From NCBI GenBank assembly GCA_007570785.1, contig ML662449.1, positions 14,344,491 to 14,408,490 on the forward strand: DNA of 64,000 nt. Reading direction: 5' to 3'. Shown one piece after another: positions 56,277-64,000 of the stretch; position 1 is the stretch's first letter; each line of letters starts with the position of its first letter. A program made the position numbers and the translations under genes. The stretch is from Antilocapra americana (lineage: Eukaryota > Chordata > Mammalia > Artiodactyla > Antilocapridae). The notes beneath the pieces were generated by a model, which was not told the origin of the DNA, did no database searches, and saw nothing but the letters and a program-made list of their open reading frames with translations.

Positions 56277-57710
56277 TTGGGATTCATGTCTCTTTGTGCT
56301 TCCTTCCCTGTTCTCCTACCAAAAAAAGATAAAGGATATATAGAAAACTATAAAACACTGATGAAAGAAATCAAAGAGGACGCAAATAGATGGAGAAATA
56401 TATTGTGTTCATGGATTGGAAGAATCAATATAGTGAAAATGAGTATACTACCCAGAGCAATCTATAGATTCAATGGAATTCCTATCAAGCTACCAGAGGT
56501 CTTTTTCAGAGAACTAGAACAAATAATTTCACAATTTGTATGGAAATACAAAAAATGTCGAATAGCCAAAGCAGTCTTGAGAAAGAAGAATGGAACTGGA
56601 GGAATCAACCTGCCTGACTTTAGGCTATACTACAAAGCCACAGTCATCAAGACAGTATGGTACTGGCACAAAGACAAAATATAGATCAATGGAACAAAAT
56701 AGAAAGCCCAGAGATAAATCCACGCACCTATGGACACCTTATCTTTGACAAAAGAGGCAAGAATATACAATGGAGAAAAGATAATCTCTTTAACAAGTGG
56801 TGCTGGGAAAACTGGACAACCACTTGTAAAAGAATGAATCTAGAACACTTTCTAACACCATACTCAAAAATAAACTCAAAATGGATCAAAGATCTAAACA
56901 TAAGACCAGAAACTATAAAACTCCTAGAGGAAAACATAGGCAAAACACTGTCCAACATAAACCAAAGCAGGATCCTCTATGACCCACCTCCCAGAATATT
57001 GAAAATAAAAACAAAAATAAACAAATGGGACCTAATTAAAATGAAAAGCTTCTGCACAACAAAGGAAACTAAAAGCAAGGTGAAAAGGCAGCCTTCAGAA
57101 TGGGAGAAAATAATAGCAAATGAAGCAACGGACAATTAATCTCAAAAATATACAAGCAATTCCTGCAGCTCAATTCCAGGAAAATAAACGACCCAGTCAA
57201 AAAGTGGGCCAAAGAACTAAACAGACATTTCTCCAAAGAAGACATAAAAATGGCTAACAAACACATGCAAAGATGCTCAACATCACTCATTATCAGGGGA
57301 ATGCAAATCAAAACCACAATGAGGTACCACTTTACACCAGTCAGAATGGCTGCCATCCAAAAGTCTACAAGCAATAAATGCTGGAGAAGATGTGGGGAAA
57401 AAAGGGAACCCTCTTACTGACCGAGGGATTGAACCCAGGTTTCCTGCATTGCAGGACTCTATGGGAGAGGGCAAGGGTGGGATGATATGGGAGAATGGCA
57501 TTGAAACATGTAAATTATCATATGTGAAATGAATTGCCAGCCCAGGTTTGATGCATGATACAGGGTGCTCAGGGCTGGTGCACCAGGATGACCCAGAGGG
57601 ATGGAATCGGGAGGGAGGTGGGAGGGGGGTTCTGGAAGGGGAACACATGTACACCCATGGCGGATTCATGTCAATGTATGGCAAAACCAACATGATAATG
57701 TAAAGAAAAA
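56277..57710 (+). mobile_element. Ruminant L1 3' part, ORF2 C-terminus
   Basis: Two overlapping frames (56,277-56,684 and 56,657-57,139) encode the L1 ORF2 region after the RT palm: [40 protein letters not shown] and [19 protein letters not shown]. They are joined by a one-base frameshift near 56,675. From about 57,140 the frame is lost. At 57,421 sequence is missing and the 3' UTR resumes at 57,455, ending GTATGGCAAAACCAACATG. Confidence 0.9.
57421..57454 (-). mobile_element. 34-bp tRNA-head fragment at an L1 deletion junction
   Basis: CCGAGGGATTGAACCCAGG and TTTCCTGCATTGCAG are the reverse of the Bov-tA head. It sits exactly where ORF2 3' sequence is replaced by the L1 3' UTR. Confidence 0.7.
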
Positions 57711-57721
57711 AAAAGATAAAG

Positions 57722-57830
57722 GCACTTACTTCATAGGATTGTTGAGAGTATTACATGAGATGAAATGTGTAAAGGGTTTAGCACTGCAACTAGCACATTA
57801 GCACATAACTGAGCTAATAATTGATTGTTA
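57722..57830 (+). mobile_element. MIR/L2-type fragment
   Basis: CTTCATAGGATTGTTGAGAG and GAAATGTGTAAAGGGTTTAG follow the MIR 3' half. Confidence 0.6.
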
Positions 57831-58126
57831 CTAAAATGTTCAGGCTCCCAAAGAGTCAGTGGCTATGTTATGCAGGAGAAGCTACTGTAAAACAAGGGTA
57901 CTGTGCTAACTGCACAGGCAGTCCTGACTTGGCAGGCAATCACAGGTCCAAAAATCTTAAGATTCTTTTGTATTTAACCAGTTGTGTATTTAAATCTTTA
58001 AATGCTACCTAGAACAATCAACTCCAGCATCTAAATCAAAGAAAAGCAGTCACAGGCAACAAAAGTGAAAAAAGAAAACCACAGAACACCAAATGGGACC
58101 TAATTAAACTTAAAAGCTTTTGTACA

Positions 58127-58486
58127 TGACTGCCTGGTGGTACAGTGGATAAGAATTATTCGCCTGCCAATGCTGGAGATATGGGTTCCATCTCTGATTT
58201 TGGAAGATTCCACAGTCCGAGGAGCAACTAAGCCCATGTGCCACAACTTCTGAACCCAGGCCCTAGAGCCAGCAAGCACCAACTGAGCCTGAATTTTGCA
58301 ACTACTGAATCCTGTGTGCCTAGAGCCTGTGCTTCCCAACAAAAGAAGCCACCACAGTTAGATTTCCGCACACTGAAAGGAAGAGTATCCCTGCTCTCTG
58401 GAACTAGAGAAAGCACATGCACAGCAACAAAGACCAAACGCAATAAAAATTTTTTTTTAATTTTCTTTAAAATTAATTAAAAAAAA
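58127..58486 (+). mobile_element. Long tRNA-derived SINE with 15-bp target-site duplication
   Basis: CTGCCTGGTGGTACAGTGG head, GCCCATGTGCCACAACTTC body, A/T-rich tail. Flanks AAAAGCTTTTGTACA (58,112-58,126) and AAAAGCTTTTGCACA (58,487-58,501). Confidence 0.9.
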
Positions 58487-58717
58487 AAAAGCTTTTGCAC
58501 AGCCAAGGAAATCGACAATCTACTGAATGGGAGAAAACATTTGGAAATGATATCACCAATATGGGGTTAATATTCAAAATATGTAAACAGCTCATACAAC
58601 TCATTATTTTTTTTAAAAAGCAACGCAACTGAAAAATGGGCAGAAGACCTGACTAGACATCTTTCAAAAAAGACATACAAATGATCAACAAGTACAAGAA
58701 AAGATGTTCAACATCAT

Positions 58718-58921
58718 AGGGGCCTCCTGATGTCTCAGATGGTAAAGAATTTGCCTGCAATGCAGGAAACCTGGGTTAAATCCTTGGGTCATAAAGATCC
58801 CCTGAAAAAGGAAACAGCAACCCACTCCAGTATTCTTGTCTAGAGAATTCCATGGACAGAGAAGCGTGGCAGACTACAGTCCATGAGATCACAAAGAGTC
58901 AGACACTACTGAGTGACTAAT
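58718..58921 (+). mobile_element. Bov-tA SINE
   Basis: GGGGCCTCCTGATGTCTCAG head to GTCAGACACTACTGAGTGAC, within L1. Confidence 0.9.
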
Positions 58922-59549
58922 CATCAGAGAAAGGCACACTAATCATCGGAGATATGCCAATCAAAGCCACAACGAGCTATCACCCCATACCTGTCAGAAT
59001 GCTAGCAGCAAAAAGAACACAACAAACATTGGCAAAATTATTGGTGAAAAGGTAAACTGGTATAGCCACTGTCAAAAACAGCATGGAAGATTCTCAAAAA
59101 ATGAAAGCATAGAACTACCATATGAGCCAGCAATTCCATTCCTCAGTATATATCTGAAAAAACTGAAAACACTAACTCCAAAAGATATATGCACCCCAAT
59201 GTTTACAGTACCATTATTTACAACAGTCACAATATGGAAGCCACCTAAGTATCCATCAACAGATAAATGGATTACGAAAAGGTATACACAATGGAATCCT
59301 ACTCAGCCATAGGAAGAATGAAATTCCCTCATCTGCAACAATATGGATGGATCCAGAGAATATTCATGCTAAGTGATATTAGTCAGAGAAAGATAAATAC
59401 TATATGTTATCACTTATATGAGGAACTCTAAAAAACAAAACCAGTGAATGAATATAAAAAAACAGAAACAGACTCATAAATATAGAAGGAACACTAGTGG
59501 TTACCAGTGCAGAGAGGGAAAGGGACTGGGAAGAGAGGCAAGACAGGGA

Positions 59550-59729
59550 TGTTGCTATTCAGTCACTCCATTGTGTTTGACTCTTTGTAACCCCATGGAC
59601 TGCAGCATGCCAGGGTTCCCTGTCCATCACCAACTCCCAGAGCTTGCTCAAATTCAGGTCCACCCAGTCGGTGATGCCATCCAACCAGATCCTCCTTTGC
59701 TGTCCTCTTCTCCTGCCTTCAATCTTTAA
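59550..59729 (-). mobile_element. BovB 3' tail fragment
   Basis: TTGCTATTCAGTCACTCCATT to CTCCTGCCTTCAATCTTTA, antisense. Confidence 0.9.
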
Positions 59730-59769
59730 GGGATCTAAAAAGCTATACAGATTATGTTATACATACACT

Positions 59770-61640
59770 GAAGAATAGCAAGGAGAGATAAGGAAGCCTT
59801 CCTCAGTGATCAATTCAAAGAAATAGAGGAAAACAATAGACTGGGAAAGACTAGAGATCTCTTCAAGAAAATTAGAGATACCAATGGAACATTTCATGCA
59901 AGTAAAGTGAAGTCATTCAGTCGTGTCTGACTCTTTACAACCCCATGGGCTGTAGCCTACCAGGTTCCTCTGTCTATGGGATTTTCCAAGCAAGAATACT
60001 GGATTGGGTTGTCATTTTCTTCTCCAGGAGATGTTCCCAACCCAGGGAATCAATCCAGGTCTCCTGCATCGTAGGCAGACGCTTTACCATCTGAGCCACC
60101 AGGGAAGCAAAGATGGCCACAATAAAAGACAGAAACAGTATGGAACTAACAGACAGAGGATATAAAGAAGAGGTGGCAAAAATACACAGAAGAACTACAC
60201 ACAGAGAACATCTTCATGATCCAGATAACCACTATGGTGTGATCACTCACCTAGAGCCAGACATTCTGGAATGCAAATTCAAATGGGCCTTAGGAAGCAT
60301 CACTATGAACAAAGCTAGTGGAGGTGATGGAATTCCAGTTGAGCTATTTCAAATCCTAAAAGATGATTTTGTGAAAGTGCTGCACTCAATATGCCAGTAA
60401 ATTTGGAAAGCTCAGCAGTGGCCACAGGACTGGAAAAGGTCAGTTTTCATTCCAATCCCAAAGAAAGGCAATGCCAAAGAATGTTTAAACTACTGCACAA
60501 TTGCACTGATTTCACATGCTAGTAAAGTAATGCTCAAAATTCTCCAAGCCAGGCTTCAATAGTACATGAACAATGAACTTCCAGATGTTCAAGCTGGTTT
60601 TAGAAAAGGCAGAGGAACCAGAGATCAAATTGCCAACATCCATTGGATCATTGAAAAAGCAAGCGAGGTCCAGAAAAATTTCTGCTTTATTGATTACACC
60701 AAAGCCTTTATTGTGTGGATCACAATAAAGTGTGGAAAATTCTTAAAGTGATCAAAATACCAGACCACCTGACCTGCCTCCTGAGAAATCTGTATGCAGG
60801 TCTAGTAGCAAGTTACAACCAGACATGGTACAGCAGACTGGTTCCAAATCGAGAAAAGAGTATGTCAAGGCTGTATATTGTCACCTTTCTTATTTTACTT
60901 ATGTGCAGACTGCATTATGTGAAATGCTGGACTAGATGAAGCACAAGATGGAATCAAGATTGCCGGGTGAAGTACCAATAACCTCAGATATGCAGATGAC
61001 ACCACCCTTATGGCAGAAAACAAAGAACTAGAGCCTCTTGATGAAAGTCAAAGAGATAGTGAAAATGTTGGCTTGAAACTCAACATTCAGAAAACCAAGA
61101 TCATGGCACCTGGTCCCATCACTTCATGGCAAATAGATAGGGAAACAATGGAAAGAGTGACAAAATTTTATTTGGGGGGGCTCCAAAATCACTGCAGATG
61201 GTGACTGAAGCCATGAAATTAAAAGATGCTTGTCTCTTGGAAGAAAAGTTATTACCAACCTAGACAGCATATAAAAAAGTAGAGACATTACTTTGCCAAT
61301 AAAGGTCCGTCTCTTCCAAGCTATAGTTTTTCCAGTAGTCATGTATGGATGTGAGAATTGAACTATAAAGAAAACTGAGCGCCCAAGAATTGATGTTTTG
61401 AACTGTGGTGTTGGAGAAGACTCTAGCGAGTCCCTTGGACTCCTTGATGGCGGGAAAGATTGAAGACGGAAGGAGAAGGGGACGACAGAAGATAAGATGG
61501 TTGGGTGGTATCACCGACTCAATGGGACTGAGTCTGAGTAAACTACGGGAGTTTGTGATGGACAGGGAAGCCTGGCGTGCTGCAGCCCATGGGGTCCCGA
61601 GGTGTCGGACACGGCTGAGCGACTGAACTGAACTGCTAAA
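59770..61640 (+). mobile_element. BovB LINE, about 1.66 kb, interrupted by Bov-tA
   Basis: Sense copy from the linker (ATAGCAAGGAGAGATAAGG) to the CTGAACTGAACTG end. The frame 60,113-60,400 gives THLEPDILECKFKWALGSIT and NKASGGDGIPVELF. Motif A and YADD regions are present but in different frames. Multiple stops; inactive. It ends about 0.6 kb upstream of the CCT4 start codon. Confidence 0.95.
59901..60107 (-). mobile_element. Bov-tA SINE inserted in BovB
   Basis: AGTCATTCAGTCGTGTCTGAC to CTGAGCCACCAGGGAAGC, with BovB text continuous on both sides. Confidence 0.95.
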
Positions 61641-61689
61641 TATCTTATCCGAATTGCTTTCAAAACGAATAAAACTGAATAAAATACAG

Positions 61690-61806
61690 ATCTGTGCTCA
61701 GTCGTGTCCGACTCTGCAACCCCAGGGACTGTAACCCACCAGGCTCCTCTGTCCATGGGTTTTCTCCAGCTAAGAATACTGGATTGGGACGCCATTTCCT
61801 TCTCCA
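61690..61806 (-). mobile_element. BovA-type SINE next to the CCT4 promoter
   Basis: GTGCTCAGTCGTGTCCGACTC to GGGACGCCATTTCCTTCTCC; one BovA unit. Confidence 0.9.
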
Positions 61807-62081
61807 AATATACAGGTCTACCGCCGGCAAGAACCCCACCCACCCAGGAGTGACACCTCCAACTGCAGTTAACAGAAGGGTCCTCAGGCCCGAGGAGGGC
61901 TTAGTGGGGAGATGAGGTGTCCCGACATCAGCCTTTACAATCGCAGGTGGGCCTCTCTGCCTCCCCAGAGCTCGCTCACCGACCCCCGGTCCGGCCCAAA
62001 TGACCCCGGACCAAGAGCCCCGGCCAAGCCCCCACCTCCTCGGCACTGGCCCCCTCTCCCGGCGCGCGGCGGGCAGCCTGC

Positions 62082-62111
62082 GACGTCACGGCGGCGCCGC
62101 GCCTCCGGAAG
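62082..62111 (+). promoter_or_regulatory. CCT4: CRE-like and ETS-like sites in the CCT4 promoter
   Basis: GACGTCAC (one base off the palindromic CRE TGACGTCA) is followed 15 bases later by CCGGAAG, a core ETS/GABP site. Both are common in CpG-island housekeeping promoters. Evidence is motif match only. Confidence 0.5.
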
Positions 62112-62157
62112 GACCCCTTCCCCGGCTCCTCCTCCTCCTCCCGGCGCCGGCGCAGCT

Positions 62158-62175
62158 TTCTGGAAGCTTCGTGAA
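62158..62175 (+). promoter_or_regulatory. CCT4: Perfect four-unit heat-shock element (HSE) of CCT4
   Basis: TTCtgGAAgcTTCgtGAA is four contiguous alternating nGAAn units without mismatch, the canonical HSF1 trimer-binding arrangement. It ends 90 bases upstream of the CCT4 start codon, inside the CpG island, probably near the transcription start. CCT subunit genes are known HSF-responsive genes, so a functional HSE is plausible. Confidence 0.8.
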
Positions 62176-62265
62176 GGCGGTGGGCGCTTACATTTGGTCC
62201 CTGGTCAGCCGCAATCCGCTTCCATCCGTCCTTCCTAAGCTCACGCAGACCCATCTAAGGTTGCC

Positions 62266-62410
62266 ATGCCCGAGAACGTAGCCCCCCGGACCGGGCCTCC
62301 CGCCGGGGCTGCCGGGGCTGCCGGGGCTGCCGGCGGCCGCGGGAAGAGTGCCTATCAGGACCGCGATAAGCCGGCCCAGATCCGCTTCAGCAACATCTCC
62401 GCAGCCAAAG
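62266..62410 (+). CDS. CCT4: CCT4 exon 1 (T-complex protein 1 subunit delta, N-terminus)
   Basis: The ATG opens a frame beginning [10 protein letters not shown] and continuing through [20 protein letters not shown], the conserved N-terminus of CCT4. CCT4 is one of eight paralogous subunits of the cytosolic TRiC/CCT chaperonin, which folds actin, tubulin and WD-repeat proteins using ATP. The ATP-binding equatorial motifs are in later exons outside the window. The start has G at -3. The exon ends AAAG followed by GTATCG, a phase-1 donor; the next codon is expected to be alanine. The frame remains open past the donor to 62,622 but that tail is not CCT4-like. The Ala-Gly stretch after residue 10 is longer than in human CCT4 because of a 9-bp tandem repeat. 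Transcription is divergent from COMMD1. Confidence 0.95.
62302..62328 (+). repeat. CCT4: 9-bp tandem repeat inside the CCT4 coding sequence
   Basis: Three perfect copies of GCCGGGGCT, followed by a partial fourth, encode an Ala-Gly-Ala type repeat in the CCT4 N-terminal tail. The period is a multiple of three, so copy changes keep the frame. The tail is expected to be disordered and tolerant of length change. Confidence 0.9.
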
Positions 62411-62959
62411 GTATCGCTCCCCGGCCTGAGCCGCGGCCCTCCGGGCCTGACTGTGCACTCTCACCCCCAGCCTTGGGTGGGCTGGTCCTTCAGATGATCC
62501 GCTTTGGGCCTCTCATAGAACAAGCTCAGAGCAGGGTTCCTCCTTCCTGTTCGCCGTTATTCCCCACCCCGAGTATGGAAGCCTTTGGAATGGCCCTATT
62601 CTGCGTCTTAGAGGCAGAATAATTTTCCGTCCCGGGCCGTGCTGCTTTCATAACTAAGAAAGCAGCAGGGGCCCTCGTGCAGCGGTCTACTGGTATAATG
62701 TCTGCATAATACTTTTCAGTGTTTTTGTTTTTATTAAAATAGGAAAATGCTTTTCTGGGTGCAGCTATTGAATTCGGGTAAACTCTCCGCGCCTTAAATT
62801 GGGGCGGGGTCCTTGTATTGGGGGGGTGGGAAACCGACCGACCCACCTTGTTTGGGAATAATTATGAGGCTGCGTTGTGCTTTGATGTCCTCTCTGCACG
62901 AACAGCCTGCAAATGGAGGAGAGTTTGGCTTTTGATGGAATTCAAGAAGTCCTGGGTTT

Positions 62960-63035
62960 CGTTCAGTTACGTTACTTTGTGGATTTGTGACCTTTAACGA
63001 AGGTTTTCTTCCCTATAAAATTGAGGATGGAAAAG
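62960..63035 (+). mobile_element. MIR fragment
   Basis: CCTGGGTTTCG, then TTACTTTGTGGATTTGTGACC and a CCCTATAAAATTGAGGA segment follow the order of the MIR core. It is divergent, as expected for a mammalian-wide SINE. Confidence 0.5.
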
Positions 63036-63299
63036 TTCCGTTAAAAAAAAAGTTATGAGGAGTAAGAGACGTCGGATGGAGTTAGAAGAGTCTTGAAGCA
63101 AAAGTGAGAAGAGAGGCTTAGAGTTCTTGCCCGTTATGTGTTTGAGTACAGGGAGTATTTCATTTGGGTTTGAGCGTCAGGTGCCTGAAGAAATGAGAGG
63201 TGAGATCGGATAGCTAGAGAGGGGTCAGATCTTCAAGGCCTGGTGTCATTTATTCTGTCATTTATTGTCATTTATTGTTCTCGCGCAGCTACAGATTGT

Positions 63300-63375
63300 T
63301 TTTCAGTATAACGAGATTACTACCTTGGAGGGTTGCTGTAAATCTTAAATAAGAGCATATGAGGAGCCAGGTGTA
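63300..63375 (+). mobile_element. MIR fragment
   Basis: ATTACTACCTTGGAGGGTTGC followed by TAAATCTTAAATAAGAGCAT matches the 3' half of MIR. Confidence 0.45.
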
Positions 63376-64000
63376 TATATATGTGTACATAGAGTACAGC
63401 CTTACAGATATTCGAGGTTATCTGTCCAGGGGACTGAGGGTATGGTGCTGCTACTGCTGGGAGAAACCAGTTACACTGAAGGAAGGATGGTGGCAGAAGA
63501 GAGAATAGGTTCTGGTTTGGGCTTAAATGAGTTGAGGATGTCAGAATGACTAAATGGTAAATTTAGGAGTCGTTTGAAAGTTCAAGAAAGTCTTCACCTG
63601 GAAATGAAAGTTGTTTTGATAGTTATCTAGAGAGCATAATTGAAGCTTAGATTTATTTCATTAGAAACAAGGTGTTAGAGAAAGTCTGATGCCATGTTGG
63701 GGGGCCGGAAAAGCTATAGAATATGGTAGATTTTCAACAAACAAGGAAGAGAACAGGATGGGATATCTACTTCGGCAAATTTGGAAACATCCCTGCACAG
63801 AGAATTGAAATTGGACAAGAGAGGTATGCATATAGGAAGAAAAGGCCACTTACTTGTAAACCTGACCCTTGTATCTTAAGTGAGGAGAGCTCCTGGAACG
63901 AAGGGGCACTACTAACTATTAGACTGTTCCAAGTCAGACAGAACCCTGCAGACTGGTGGGAAAAAGCTGTCGCCATATGCATCTTTAGTGTAATTCATGG

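Larger units (their letters stand above)
58083..59535 (+). mobile_element. L1 3' region interrupted by two SINEs
   Basis: Sense L1 pieces at 58,083-58,126, 58,487-58,717 and 58,922-59,535, e.g. GGGACCTAATTAAACTTAAA, AATGGGCAGAAGACCTGA and CAGCCATAGGAAGAATGAAA. No open frame. Confidence 0.85.
43009..61806. other. COMMD1-CCT4 intergenic repeat field
   Basis: No host exon was recognised between the two divergent first exons. The interval is dominated by BovB copies in both orientations, L1 pieces, SINEs and two LTR-like copies, each listed separately. Genuinely unique stretches are at about 43,191-43,559, 45,481-46,169, 50,446-51,052 and 55,807-56,276. Confidence 0.8.
61960..62500 (+). promoter_or_regulatory. 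CCT4: CCT4 CpG island, promoter and 5' UTR
   Basis: Very GC-rich and CpG-dense sequence surrounds CCT4 exon 1, in sharp contrast to the AT-rich repeats to its left. It carries CRE-, ETS- and heat-shock-type sites listed separately and no TATA box. A minus-orientation BovA fragment ends about 150 bp to its left, which limits how far the ancestral promoter can extend. Confidence 0.85.
62411..64000 (+). other. CCT4: CCT4 intron 1 (5' part)
   Basis: Begins with the GT donor after exon 1. Residues of CCT4 exon 2 were not found before the window end. It contains two faint MIR-like segments and a G-rich run at 62,801-62,830 (GGGGCGGGG and, ten bases on, GGGGGGGTGGG) with G-quadruplex potential. Otherwise it is unique sequence. 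Confidence 0.8.

Noticed and set aside
61912..62281. Open frames of 92-108 codons on both strands in the CCT4 CpG island
   Set aside because: High GC removes stop codons by chance; peptides are Pro/Arg/Ala-rich and unlike any protein I know, and they overlap the promoter.
63765..63815. U6-like words (CTTCGGCA, AATTTGGAA, CAGAGAA) in CCT4 intron 1
   Set aside because: Spacing and intervening bases do not follow U6 snRNA; no U6 5' end or terminator.
1..64000. CRISPR arrays, operons, prophage or other prokaryotic systems
   Set aside because: No spaced direct repeats or prokaryotic genes; the sequence is clearly a mammalian chromosome.

Overview
The window is ruminant (bovid) nuclear DNA. This is shown by the dense load of BovB (RTE-type) LINEs, of Bov-tA and BovA2 SINEs derived from BovB tails and tRNA heads, of longer tRNA-Glu-derived SINEs and of ruminant L1, over a background of older mammalian L1M, MIR, hAT, Tigger and LTR remnants. 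I cannot separate cattle from sheep, goat or buffalo. There are no prokaryotic features.

Two real genes reach into the window, both only by their first coding exon. COMMD1 starts at 42,864 on the minus strand: exon 1 codes for 59 residues and is followed by a phase-0 GT donor at 42,687. Positions 42,687 down to 1 are therefore the 5' part of COMMD1 intron 1. CCT4, the delta subunit of the TRiC/CCT chaperonin, starts at 62,266 on the plus strand: exon 1 codes for 48 residues plus one base, with a donor at 62,411, and the window ends inside its intron 1. The genes are divergent, with about 19.4 kb between start codons. This matches the human 2p15 arrangement CCT4-COMMD1.

Layout: 1-42,687 is COMMD1 intron, mostly transposons. 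It includes a full-length BovB with target-site duplication (30,186-33,452), a BovB reverse transcriptase stretch still open over about 367 codons (20,199-21,299), a Tigger DNA transposon remnant (13,656-14,396) and several nested insertions. 42,688-43,008 is COMMD1 exon 1 and its CpG-containing promoter, with a BovB tail fragment directly upstream. 43,009-61,806 is an intergenic repeat field with two head-to-head LTR-like copies and four large BovB copies. 61,807-62,500 is the CCT4 CpG island, which carries a perfect four-unit heat-shock element. 62,411-64,000 is CCT4 intron 1.

Most long open frames in the window are sense or antisense BovB/L1 reading frames, not host genes. The observations most worth checking are the heat-shock element of CCT4, an exon-like open frame with a consensus splice donor in COMMD1 intron 1 (18,057-18,218), a 47-bp tRNA-head-only SINE with a clean target-site duplication (23,322-23,368), and a recurrent antisense open frame in BovB copies. 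I found no evidence for a wholly new biological system.
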